Assembly: GCA_910579425.1 (NCBI GenBank)
Contig: CAJTVL010000039.1
Span: forward strand, 1 to 38,287
From: an uncultured Lachnospiraceae bacterium
Lineage (GTDB): Bacteria; Bacillota; Clostridia; Lachnospirales; Lachnospiraceae
Length of the DNA stretch: 38,287 bases
Reading direction: 5' to 3'
Shown here piece by piece: positions 16,021-24,340 of the stretch. Below the pieces are notes generated by a model that worked only from the letters and a program-made list of their open reading frames with translations, did not search any database and was not told where the DNA came from. The first letter of the stretch is position 1. Each line of letters starts with the position of its first letter. The position numbers and the translations under genes were made by a program.

Positions 16021-16368
16021 TTATTTCCATCCCGCATAAAGGGTCATAGACTCGGTTATCACGTCCTCCTGAACATCCCAGGGAACCGTTAGATTCGCAT
16101 CCCGATACCATCCGTCAAAGACATAGCCTTCCCGGGTGGGAGATACAGGCTCCTGCAAAAGCTCTCCGTACATCTGCTTCTGGCTTTCCACCGCCGTACC
16201 CCCTAAACTGTCAAAATCAATCTGATAGCCCCGATGGGCGATACCGTAAGCCATACACGCCACCAAAAGGGCGATGAGCACAATGATCACGATATTCAGG
16301 GTTCCCACCGATATATTTACCTTAGCATAAAGCCCGCGAAGCTGACGCGGAGATTTTTCTTCGTCCAT
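16021..16368 (-). CDS. Small single-pass membrane protein with one InlB-type B-repeat
   Basis: The 115-residue protein has a charged cytoplasmic start, one hydrophobic helix (about residues 24-44, IVIIVLIALLVACMAYGIA) and an outside part. The outside part ends in a single Listeria-Bacteroides (InlB B-repeat) unit, with the PVSPTREGYVFDGWYRD core and the closing SMTLYAGWK. B-repeats are normally found in tandem in large wall-bound adhesins, so a lone membrane-anchored copy is unusual. It is the last gene of the sugar-transport operon, 16 bases after mglC. A role as an accessory or stabilising subunit of the transporter is possible but unproven. Confidence 0.75.
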   Translation of the reverse strand: MDEEKSPRQLRGLYAKVNISVGTLNIVIIVLIALLVACMAYGIAHRGYQIDFDSLGGTAVESQKQMYGELLQEPVSPTREGYVFDGWYRDANLTVPWDVQEDVITESMTLYAGWK

Positions 16369-16384
16369 TTTGTACCCCTTTTTC

Positions 16385-17446
16385 TTACTTGCGCACCAGA
16401 TACTTTCTCATATCGATAGCGCAGGCAACCAGAATAATCAACCCCTTGATGATATAGAGCATATTTGCATCCACGGAAAGGAAGTTCAGTCCTGTAAAAA
16501 TAATCTGCAGAAGCAAAACCCCTACCACAATACCGCTGATCCGTCCGATACCGCCTACGAAAGATACGCCGCCGATTACACAGGCCGCAATGGCATCGCA
16601 CTCGTAGTTAAAGCCGGTAGCCGCATTGGCGGAGGCGATACGGGCGCTGTCCAAAAATCCGGTAATGGCATACATTACGCCTGCCAGCACAAATACCAGA
16701 ATAATGGTACGGGAAACATTTACTCCGGACACATTGGCCGCCTCTTCGTTGGAGCCCACGGCGAACATATTTTTTCCGAAGGTGGTCTTGTTCCAGATCA
16801 CCCACATCATCACTGTCAGCAAAATAGCGTAAAGCACGTATCTGGGCACCGCCGTGCTGCCGATCTTAAATAAGGTTCCTGTCACCAGGGCCCGGTAGCC
16901 GTCGGAAAGGCCGCTTAAGGTCTGGCCGTTGTTGGTGCCGTTTTTCAGGTACATCAGGATCACGCCGTACACAATGAGCTGTGTGGACAGGGTTACGATA
17001 AAGGGATGCAGCTTAAATTTGGCCACACTGAAGCCGTTTACCAGTCCTACAATGGCTCCTGTTCCCAGCACCAGCAAAAGCACCACAAAAATGGGGGGCG
17101 CGCTGGTCATCTCCGGAAATACCTTAAAGGTGGTGGTAAGAAGGGATGCGGAAATACATGCCGTAAGGCCTACCACACGTCCGGCGGAAATATCCGTTCC
17201 TGTCAGCACGATACAGCCGCCGATCCCAAGGGCAATAGGAAGCTTTGCCGCAGTCAGTGAGATGACATTGACAATGGAAGACAGGCCCAAAAAGGCCGGC
17301 ACTTTGATTGATATGTAAATTACCGCCAAAATAATAATGATATACATGGCGTTGTTCAGCAAAAGGTCTCCTACCTTTCTCATTTTATCCTGCGTTGAAA
17401 GCTCTGCAAATGCCTGGCTTTTCGCTCCGATTTTCTTTTCAGCCAC
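16385..17446 (-). CDS. mglC: Galactose/methylgalactoside ABC transporter permease MglC
   Basis: This 353-residue membrane protein has about nine to ten hydrophobic segments and the sugar-permease signatures LPIALGIGGCIVLTGTDIS and GGVSFVGGIGRISG, typical of the RbsC/MglC group. It forms the channel for sugar import with MglA and a binding protein. The start codon is GTG (17446), with GGAGG eight bases before it. The cytoplasmic N-terminal extension (MAEKKIGAKSQAFAELSTQD) is longer than in E. coli MglC. It follows mglA by 20 bases. Confidence 0.92.
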   Translation of the reverse strand: MAEKKIGAKSQAFAELSTQDKMRKVGDLLLNNAMYIIIILAVIYISIKVPAFLGLSSIVNVISLTAAKLPIALGIGGCIVLTGTDISAGRVVGLTACISASLLTTTFKVFPEMTSAPPIFVVLLLVLGTGAIVGLVNGFSVAKFKLHPFIVTLSTQLIVYGVILMYLKNGTNNGQTLSGLSDGYRALVTGTLFKIGSTAVPRYVLYAILLTVMMWVIWNKTTFGKNMFAVGSNEEAANVSGVNVSRTIILVFVLAGVMYAITGFLDSARIASANAATGFNYECDAIAACVIGGVSFVGGIGRISGIVVGVLLLQIIFTGLNFLSVDANMLYIIKGLIILVACAIDMRKYLVRK

Positions 17447-17466
17447 AGTTCATACCTCCTCAATCC

Positions 17467-18996
17467 TTATGCGTATTTCGCAGCCAGGGTCATAATCTCC
17501 TCCTGCGTGGTGGTCTTAGCGTTTACCTCTCCTGCAAGCCGTCCTCCGGACATAACCAGAATCCGGTCGCAAACTCCCAAAAGCTCCGGCATTTCCGAGG
17601 AAACCATAAGGACTGCCTTCCCCTCTTTCGCCAGGTTCAAAATCAACTGATAAATCTCGTACTTAGCCCCTACGTCAATTCCTCTGGTGGGCTCATCCAA
17701 AAGCAGAACCTCCGGTTCGGTCAGAAGCCACCTTGCCAGAATCACCTTTTGCTGATTTCCGCCGGAAAGAGAGCGGATCTGCGTCTTCTGACTGGGCGTT
17801 TTGGTTCTCATGGCCTGAATCCCCCAATCTGTGGATTCACTGAGCTTTTTATCACTTAAGAAAGGCCCCACCTTATATCTGCGAAGACTGGATATGGTGG
17901 TATTGGCCTGAATATCCCGAATGGCAAAAATGCCTGTTGCCCGCCTCTCCTCTGTGAGCATGGCAAATTTGTTTGCAAGGGATTCCCTTGCGTTGCGGTT
18001 CATGACCCGTTTTCCGTCCAGATAAATCTCGCCCTCTTTACGGGTAGCGATACCGAAAATATTCTCCAGAAGCTCCGTGCGCCCGGAACCGTCCAGTCCC
18101 GCCACACCTAAGACCTCCCCCCGTTTCGCCGTAAAGGAGACATCCTTAAGCTGGGAATAAACTGCCGATAACCCTTTTACTTCCAAAAGCGTATCTCCCA
18201 CCACATTATCCTTTTCAGGATAACGGTTGGTCAGCTCCCTTCCTACCATCAGCCGGATGATCTCGTTCATGGTCAGCCCCTTGGCCGGCCGGGTAGCAAT
18301 CCACTGTCCGTCGCGCATGATGGTGACTTCGTCTGAGATCCTCAGAATTTCTTCCATTTTGTGGGAAATGTAAATAATTCCGCAGCCTCTGTCCCTGAGC
18401 ATGTTGATAATCCTGAACAGATGCTCTACCTCCTCCTCTGTGAGGGAGGAAGTGGGCTCATCGAACACGATGACCTTGGATTTATAGGATACCGCCTTTG
18501 CAATTTCCACCATCTGCCGCTGGGAAACCGGCATCCGGCTCATGATTGTTTTGGGATCCACATGGACCTCCAACTCGTCAAAAACTTCCTTGGTTGCCGC
18601 ATACATCTTGGATTCGCTGGTAAGCGGACACCACTTGGAAACCTTAGGAAAACGTCCCAGCCACATATTGTCCATAACGTTGCGTTTAAGGGCCTGGTTC
18701 AGTTCCTGATGCACCATGGCCACTCCGTTTTCCAGAGCTTCTTTGGATGTCTTAAAATTTACTTCGCGGCCTTCCAGATAAATGTGGCCGCTGTCTTTGT
18801 TGTATACCCCAAAAAGACACTTCATCAATGTGGATTTTCCTGCACCGTTCTCTCCCATCAGGGCATGAACCGTGCCTGCCTTTACGGTAAGGGATACATT
18901 ATCCAGCGCCTTGACACCGGGAAACGCTTTGTTAATCCCTTCCATTTTTAAAAGGACCTGATCGCCCTTTGCAGGTGCTTTTGCCTGATTTTCCAA
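17467..18996 (-). CDS. mglA: Galactose/methylgalactoside ABC transporter ATPase MglA
   Basis: A 509-residue tandem ATPase typical of sugar importers. The first nucleotide-binding domain has Walker A GENGAGKST, and both halves show Walker B segments (VIVFDEPTSSL; VLLLDEPTRGID). The second has the LSGGNQQKV signature, while the first has the divergent PVSQRQMVEIAKA, a normal asymmetry of this family. It powers sugar import with MglC. The start is taken as TTG at 18996, with GGGGGTGG just upstream; this gives the E. coli-like length. A longer frame from an ATG at 19089 would translate straight through the terminator hairpin at 19021-19057 and is not credible. Confidence 0.93.
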   Translation of the reverse strand: MENQAKAPAKGDQVLLKMEGINKAFPGVKALDNVSLTVKAGTVHALMGENGAGKSTLMKCLFGVYNKDSGHIYLEGREVNFKTSKEALENGVAMVHQELNQALKRNVMDNMWLGRFPKVSKWCPLTSESKMYAATKEVFDELEVHVDPKTIMSRMPVSQRQMVEIAKAVSYKSKVIVFDEPTSSLTEEEVEHLFRIINMLRDRGCGIIYISHKMEEILRISDEVTIMRDGQWIATRPAKGLTMNEIIRLMVGRELTNRYPEKDNVVGDTLLEVKGLSAVYSQLKDVSFTAKRGEVLGVAGLDGSGRTELLENIFGIATRKEGEIYLDGKRVMNRNARESLANKFAMLTEERRATGIFAIRDIQANTTISSLRRYKVGPFLSDKKLSESTDWGIQAMRTKTPSQKTQIRSLSGGNQQKVILARWLLTEPEVLLLDEPTRGIDVGAKYEIYQLILNLAKEGKAVLMVSSEMPELLGVCDRILVMSGGRLAGEVNAKTTTQEEIMTLAAKYA

Positions 18997-19020
18997 ATTG
19001 CCACCCCCTGTTTCCTTTTT

Positions 19021-19057
19021 AAAAAACTGCAACCGCACTTTTGGTGCGGCTGCAGTT
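19021..19057 (-). terminator. Terminator/attenuator between mglB and mglA
   Basis: Arms 19044-19057 and 19025-19038 form a 14-bp stem (13 Watson-Crick pairs plus one G-U) with a 5-base loop, followed on the minus strand by TTTTTT (19026-19021). Its position after the binding-protein gene and before the ATPase suggests partial termination that favours MglB over MglA/MglC. Confidence 0.88.
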
Positions 19058-19085
19058 CTTAAGCCTGTTATCCGTCCGCTTGTGA

Positions 19086-20297
19086 TCATTCACCTGTGTA
19101 GGTTGCGTAAGGAATATTTACACGCCATGTTCCTACCACGTTCTCTGCAGCTACGTCTGTAAAGGTCTCTGCGCCGCCTAAGAAGTTTGCGGAAATCTGT
19201 GCGATGGTGTTAGCCATACCGTCTGCATCCTGCTTGATGGTTCCGGTCATGGTTCCCTTGCCGATGGCTTCCTTTGCCGCATCAGTAGCGTCTACGCCAA
19301 ATACAGGAATTACGGTAGCGCTACCGTCTTCTAAGTTGTAGCCTGCGTTCTGCAGTGCTGTTACGGCTCCGATTGCCATTTCATCATTGTTGGCAATTAC
19401 AAGCTCAACCATGTTGTTGTTGGCTTCGCTGTACTGGGACAGGATTGTCTGCATATAGTTGTTGGCTGCCGCTGCGGACCATGCGCCGTCCTGGTCAACC
19501 AGATAAAGGTTGGTGTTGCTCTCGTCATAGAAGGACAGAGCGGGCTTTCCGCCAGCGGTAAGGATGGCGTCTGCATCTTCCACACCAAACTGGGTACGGG
19601 CGATTGCTTCTGCATTTCCTTCCTGGCCCTTGAACATTACATAGGAAATTTCTCCGTCGCCGTTTAAGTCAACGGTATCAAAATTCTCCATCAGGTACTC
19701 ACCGATCATCTCACCCTGCATATGGCCGGCCATCTCGTAGTCAGTTCCTACGAATACGCACTTGTCATAGCTGCTTACCGCCTCTTCGCTTACGGAACGG
19801 TTAAAGAAAATTACCGGAATGTTCTTAGCGCTTGCCTGCTCAATAATGTTCTTAGCCGCATCGTCGGAACCGCTGTCTACCAGATTTACTACCAGCAGGG
19901 AAGTTCCCTTGGCAATGGCCGTGGTAACCTGCTCGGTCTGTGTGGTCTGGCTGTTGTTGCTGTCATAATCCTGATAAGCGATCCCTGCCGAATCAAGGGC
20001 TGCATCAAGAGCGGAACGTACGCTGGAAATGTAGGTATCACCGTAGGTGTAATAAAATACGGAAATATCTCCCTCTACTGCCGCGGGCGCTGCCTCGTCC
20101 CCTGCATCTGCTGCAGTGTCATCTGCGCTGTCTGCGGGTTCCTCAGCCTCTGTTTCAGCCGGTGCCGTATCCTCTGTGGTTTCCGGTTCATTGGCCGCTG
20201 TGCCGGAAGTCTGGTCAGCGTTTCCGCCACAGGCTGCCAGAAACAGTGTCATACAGGACGCCAACACCAAAGCCATTACTTTTTTTGTGAGTTTCAT
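19086..20297 (-). CDS. mglB: Galactose/glucose-binding lipoprotein MglB
   Basis: The 403-residue product starts MKLTKKVMALVLASCMTLFLAACGG, a lipoprotein signal peptide with lipobox LAAC. An acidic Thr/Glu/Ala linker of about 60 residues follows, then a type-1 periplasmic sugar-binding fold. The segment DLNGDGEISYVMFKGQ corresponds to the calcium-binding loop of E. coli galactose-binding protein, and FFNRSV and ANNDEMAIGAV are further ligand-site segments. It delivers galactose or glucose to MglAC at the membrane surface. The start is fixed by GGGAGG upstream. A TGCTGCCGTTCTCA stretch at 20331-20344 loosely resembles a catabolite (cre) site, a weak hint. Confidence 0.92.
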   Translation of the reverse strand: MKLTKKVMALVLASCMTLFLAACGGNADQTSGTAANEPETTEDTAPAETEAEEPADSADDTAADAGDEAAPAAVEGDISVFYYTYGDTYISSVRSALDAALDSAGIAYQDYDSNNSQTTQTEQVTTAIAKGTSLLVVNLVDSGSDDAAKNIIEQASAKNIPVIFFNRSVSEEAVSSYDKCVFVGTDYEMAGHMQGEMIGEYLMENFDTVDLNGDGEISYVMFKGQEGNAEAIARTQFGVEDADAILTAGGKPALSFYDESNTNLYLVDQDGAWSAAAANNYMQTILSQYSEANNNMVELVIANNDEMAIGAVTALQNAGYNLEDGSATVIPVFGVDATDAAKEAIGKGTMTGTIKQDADGMANTIAQISANFLGGAETFTDVAAENVVGTWRVNIPYATYTGE

Positions 20298-20367
20298 GTG
20301 TTTATCCTCCCTTTTAATATGATAATATGTTGCTGCCGTTCTCATCAATCTGTAAAACGACAAGTCC

Positions 20368-20396
20368 ATTATACTGTTTTCTTCCGACAATTTCTA
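20368..20396 (-). promoter_or_regulatory. Possible activator-dependent promoter before mglB
   Basis: Minus strand has a perfect -10 TATAAT (20373-20368) but a poor -35 at 17 bases (TAGAAA), preceded by long A-tracts (to about 20440). A good -10 with a weak -35 fits a promoter needing an activator such as the YesN-like regulator encoded upstream; transcripts may also read in from the sensor genes. Confidence 0.45.
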
Positions 20397-20444
20397 TAAG
20401 TTTTTTTTCGTTTTTTATTGATTTTTTTCATTCTTTTACAATCT

Positions 20445-21467
20445 TTACTGATTTTTTGTGACAATATGCTGAGGACATCTGTAATATTTCCCTTCCTCCA
20501 GCTCAATCTCCTTGGGAATCTCCTCACCCAGGGCCCTGCTTGCGGCAATCCCGAAAATTGCCCCCGCATACTTTTCCTTGTCGCTGGACACCGTTCCCAT
20601 GAGCTTTCCGCTCTCCACCGCTTCCAGCCCCGGCGTGGTGCCGTCAATCCCAACCACGCTGATTCCCGAAATTCCCGCTCTGTCCATAGCGTCAATGGCT
20701 CCCAGAGCCATGTCGTCGTTATTGCACAGGATCAGCTCGATCAGCCCCGGGTACTTTTCAAGCCACTGCTCCATCAGGGCGGACGCCTGGCTTCTCTCCC
20801 AATTGGCAATGCCGCCTGTGAGCTTTTCTAAGGGAACACCGCCGTCCTTCAGGGTCTGAACCGACCATTCCGTCCGGATGAGTGCGTCCTGATGGCTGCT
20901 TTCCCCCTCCAGAAGCACATAGTTAACCACTCCGTCTCCGTTCAGGTCCAGGCTCTCCGGGCTTTCCTGATATTGCTCCACCACAATGCTTCCCTGCAGC
21001 ATTGCCGATTCCTTTGCCACAGCCTCCACATAATACAACTGATCCCACCGGTCCATGTCCTCCTCCACAGGCTGTCTATTGAAAAACACCACGGGCGTTC
21101 CCGCTGCCATGGCCTTTTCGATGATCACCGAGGCCGCTGTCCTGTCCACCGGATTAATACACAGCACATCGCACCCCAGGGAAATAAAGCGCTCCACCTG
21201 ATCATTCTGGGTATTCTGGCTCCCTTTGGCGTCCTGGATGTCCAGATTCACCTTCACGCCCTTTTCCTGCTCATAGTCCTTGGCACACTTCTCCAGCTCT
21301 CCCCGGATATTATTGATAAAGGTATCGTCCCCCCGATACAGGCTTACCCCGATACGAATTGACTTTTTTTCTTCGGCCTTCTCTTTCCCCGCACAGCCGC
21401 AGAGCAGGCAGGCTGCACACAGCCAAAGGCTACTCAATAGGATACAGCATCTTCTCGTATTTTTCAT
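20445..21467 (-). CDS. Second galactose/glucose-type sugar-binding lipoprotein
   Basis: The 340-residue protein begins MKNTRRCCILLSSLWLCAACLLCGCAG, a lipoprotein signal with a Cys near residue 25-27, and then a type-1 sugar-binding fold. DLNGDGVVNYVLLEGESSHQDA matches the calcium loop of galactose-binding protein even more closely than MglB does, and FFNRQPV and NNDDMALGAID are the same ligand-site segments as in MglB. It therefore probably binds a related hexose and could feed MglAC or serve as a sensor partner. GGAGG is about nine bases before the ATG at 21467; its start overlaps the preceding gene by 38 bases. It is the third gene after the kinase in the operon. Confidence 0.85.
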   Translation of the reverse strand: MKNTRRCCILLSSLWLCAACLLCGCAGKEKAEEKKSIRIGVSLYRGDDTFINNIRGELEKCAKDYEQEKGVKVNLDIQDAKGSQNTQNDQVERFISLGCDVLCINPVDRTAASVIIEKAMAAGTPVVFFNRQPVEEDMDRWDQLYYVEAVAKESAMLQGSIVVEQYQESPESLDLNGDGVVNYVLLEGESSHQDALIRTEWSVQTLKDGGVPLEKLTGGIANWERSQASALMEQWLEKYPGLIELILCNNDDMALGAIDAMDRAGISGISVVGIDGTTPGLEAVESGKLMGTVSSDKEKYAGAIFGIAASRALGEEIPKEIELEEGKYYRCPQHIVTKNQ

Positions 21468-22464
21468 TCCGCAGATCCTCCCTCCTGATATAATGGCTTT
21501 CCAGACAGCGCCTCCCCCCCACGGATTCCTCCTCCGAAGGATGATTCCCCGCAAGCTCCACTGCTGCCTTCACGCTTAAGTACCCGGCACTGAAATCGTC
21601 CGTAACACAAAGTCCCCTTATGATACCTTTATCCAGATAATTCAGAACAGGGACTGTATTTCCCCGTCCGTAAAGCCCCTCCACCCAACGGGATGCCTCC
21701 TCTTTCTCCGCAAGAAGCTGAGCCGCCCTGGCAAGGCTTCCCGGATCCGCGGCTGCAAGCACCGTCTTCTGCGTCCACCCTCCGGTTATTTTCTCCAGGA
21801 ATCCTCTCTCCCAGTCATCCTTTCCCTCCCCGGCGGCCCCGTCACTCTCTGATGCGTCTGCCTCTTCCTCAATGGAAAGCACCTCGCAGCCTGTGAGCCC
21901 CAGAGCCCTTTGAATCCCCTCGGAGAAAAGCCTTCCCGCCATATCCGTTCTTTCTTCTTCCAGAATACAGACACGCTTCTGCTGCGGGAATTCCTTCAAA
22001 ATTTCCTCCCCCAGCCTTTGCCCCATTCCGTAATAGTCAAAGGTAAAGCAGGCGGAGCGCTCCAATTCGCAGACTGTCTCATACTCCCCGTTTATCAGAA
22101 TCACCGGAACCGGAAAGCGGCTCTCCTGCTCCATCTCACAGAGCAGATCCGCTTCCACCGGGGCCACCACCAAGGCCCCTGCCCCGTCCGCAAGCTCCCT
22201 CAGAATCAGCTCCCGCTGCTGGACGGCGCTGCCCTTTTCATACAAAGTAATAAAGCTCACGTCCCCGTTCAGTTCGATGGCTGCCCGCTCCATACCTTTT
22301 CGGAAATTTACATAATTTTCATCGGAAGTGTCCCCGATGATCACCGAGACTGGATAAACCTCCGCCGCCTCTTCCTTTATAATCAGATCCGTGGAGGAAA
22401 GCAAAAACAGCACAGCCAATACCATTCCATATAATATCCAAAGAAATTTTACTTTTCTGTTCAT
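21430..22464 (-). CDS. Membrane-anchored sugar-binding protein, likely sensor partner
   Basis: The 344-residue protein has an N-terminal hydrophobic helix (about residues 8-26) without a lipobox, so it is probably held in the membrane by an uncleaved anchor. A divergent type-1 periplasmic binding fold follows (VSVIIGDTSDENYVNFRKGME, then GALVVAPVEADL). It lies three bases after the histidine kinase gene. In Clostridium beijerinckii the membrane-bound binding protein XylFII works with a LytS-type kinase and a YesN regulator to sense xylose. The gene order here suggests the same three-part sensor, for a galactose-type sugar. The ligand and the interaction are inferred. The Glu/Asp-rich insert near residues 200-225 is unusual. 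Confidence 0.72.
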   Translation of the reverse strand: MNRKVKFLWILYGMVLAVLFLLSSTDLIIKEEAAEVYPVSVIIGDTSDENYVNFRKGMERAAIELNGDVSFITLYEKGSAVQQRELILRELADGAGALVVAPVEADLLCEMEQESRFPVPVILINGEYETVCELERSACFTFDYYGMGQRLGEEILKEFPQQKRVCILEEERTDMAGRLFSEGIQRALGLTGCEVLSIEEEADASESDGAAGEGKDDWERGFLEKITGGWTQKTVLAAADPGSLARAAQLLAEKEEASRWVEGLYGRGNTVPVLNYLDKGIIRGLCVTDDFSAGYLSVKAAVELAGNHPSEEESVGGRRCLESHYIRREDLRNEKYEKMLYPIE

Positions 22465-22467
22465 AAT

Positions 22468-24264
22468 CTATACCTGCTCCTTTTCCGACAGCTCCTCATA
22501 GGGTACTGCCGGCAGGCAGATTTGAATGGCAGTCCCTTCGTCCGGCTCCGAAAAAATTTCCAATCCGTAGTCCTCCCCAAAATACAGCCGTATCCGCTCG
22601 TTTACGTTTTTCACCCCGATGCCCGAGCCTTTTTTTGAAGCCGACCTGGTCTCGCCGGTAAGGAGCCCTTCCACCTGCTCCTTTGTCATCCCCAGCCCGT
22701 TATCCGCAATGGTAAAACAGAGCCTGTCCTCATTCCTTTCCACCTTCACGGTAATCTCCCCGTCCCCATCCATAAATTCCATCCCGTGATAAATGGCATT
22801 TTCTACAAGAGGCTGCAGCATCAGCTTCAGGGACGCCAGAGAAAGCACCTCCTCCTGTGCCTCAATTTGATAGATAAATTTATTCTTAAAGCGTTTCTGC
22901 TGAATGGTCAGATAATTACGCACATGCTCCAGCTCATCCCGCACCGGAATGATGCTCCTGCCCTTGCTTAAGCTGATGCGGAAAAAACGGGCAAGGGCAG
23001 TCACCACCTTCACCGCTTCCTGCTTCTGCTCATTCTCGATCATCCACACAATAATGTCCAGGGTATTATACAGAAAGTGGGGATTGATCTGGGACTGCAG
23101 GGTATCGAATTCGCTTTTTCTCTTGGATTCATGCTCCGCCACAATATCATTCATCAGGGCCTGGATCCGTCTGGCCATCCCGCCGATGGAGCGCCCCAGA
23201 TGCTGAATCTCGTAGGAGCCCCCCGTATACACCTGTGTGTCCAGTTCTCCCTCTTCTAAGGCATTAACAGACTTTTCAAGCTCCTGAATGGGGGCCGTGA
23301 TTTTTGAGGAGATATAAGCATTGATCACTGCCAGCAAAAACAGGAAAAAAGCCACCACAAATACCAGAAACAGCCTGGTTTTTACCTCATTTAAGGTAAA
23401 GCCATGCTCCGGCGATACCCCGATGATTTTCCAGCCCGTATAGCCCACCGTTTTGACAATCACATCCCTGTCTTTTCCCTGCCAGGTTTCCTGATAATTT
23501 CCGTCCCCATAGGCGCTGGCCGCCTGGGTATTTTCCTCCTTCAGCCCGGCGTCGATCAGCTGCATCTGGGGATGATAAATCAGTTCCCCGTCCCCGCTCA
23601 TCAGATACAAATAGCCCTGGTTCCCCAGAGGGGTATTGTCCAGCATATACTGGAGGCTGGCATAGCTCATGTCGATCAGCAAAACTCCCTGGGCAGTGGA
23701 GGTCCCCTTTGTGATCTCCACTGCCCGGGACAGGGTAATGACCCAGCGGTACTGATTTTCGCCGTTATCAAAAATATACTGCACATGGGGCATGGAAAAA
23801 TGCAGGTTTTCCGGATGCTCCAGGGCATCCTTAAACCACTCCTGTCCGGTTACGTCCATATCGTTCTTAAGGCGGGCGGCAGGCACCGCCAAAAGCAGCT
23901 CCCCATCTCCGGAAAGCAGAGCAATATTCGAGACGGAATCCTTGTTATTATCATAAAGAAGGGTGATCTCGCTGTTTACCGTCTCACCCTTTCTGAGCAG
24001 ATCCACATTTTTGATCACACCATAATACAGGGAATCCGACAGCTTCATGACCGTGCGCAGATAAGCGTCCAGGGATAGATTCACCTGATTGATCAGCGCC
24101 TGATTTTCTTTTTGCATGGTAGCGGAAAGCTGGCCTGTCAGCCGTCCGTATACCGATACCCCGATGAGCAGAAACATCACCAGAGCGCTGACGGTAAAGT
24201 ATATAAAAATAGTGTCGCGGATGCTGATCCGCTGAAAAAAGTCGGATTTTTTCGGCTTTGCCAT
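22468..24264 (-). CDS. YesM/LytS-like sensor histidine kinase
   Basis: The 598-residue kinase has two membrane helices (about 20-40 and 298-318) bracketing an extracellular Cache-type sensor domain. A HAMP linker (about 320-372) follows, and then a His_kinase (YesM/LytS) domain with the phospho-acceptor His396 in SQINPHFLYNTLD. The ATP-binding part shows LVENAIYHG, DNGLGM and GSGIGVKNVNERI. It should sense an extracellular sugar, directly or through the neighbouring binding protein, and phosphorylate the regulator encoded just upstream. GGAGG sits five bases before the ATG. Confidence 0.92.
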   Translation of the reverse strand: MAKPKKSDFFQRISIRDTIFIYFTVSALVMFLLIGVSVYGRLTGQLSATMQKENQALINQVNLSLDAYLRTVMKLSDSLYYGVIKNVDLLRKGETVNSEITLLYDNNKDSVSNIALLSGDGELLLAVPAARLKNDMDVTGQEWFKDALEHPENLHFSMPHVQYIFDNGENQYRWVITLSRAVEITKGTSTAQGVLLIDMSYASLQYMLDNTPLGNQGYLYLMSGDGELIYHPQMQLIDAGLKEENTQAASAYGDGNYQETWQGKDRDVIVKTVGYTGWKIIGVSPEHGFTLNEVKTRLFLVFVVAFFLFLLAVINAYISSKITAPIQELEKSVNALEEGELDTQVYTGGSYEIQHLGRSIGGMARRIQALMNDIVAEHESKRKSEFDTLQSQINPHFLYNTLDIIVWMIENEQKQEAVKVVTALARFFRISLSKGRSIIPVRDELEHVRNYLTIQQKRFKNKFIYQIEAQEEVLSLASLKLMLQPLVENAIYHGMEFMDGDGEITVKVERNEDRLCFTIADNGLGMTKEQVEGLLTGETRSASKKGSGIGVKNVNERIRLYFGEDYGLEIFSEPDEGTAIQICLPAVPYEELSEKEQV

Positions 24265-24340
24265 GGGATCCTCCCTACAATTTCTGGGGCAGCTCTATCC
24301 GCCCCTCCCAGTCTGGCGCCAAAGCACGCCGCCTGTTTCG

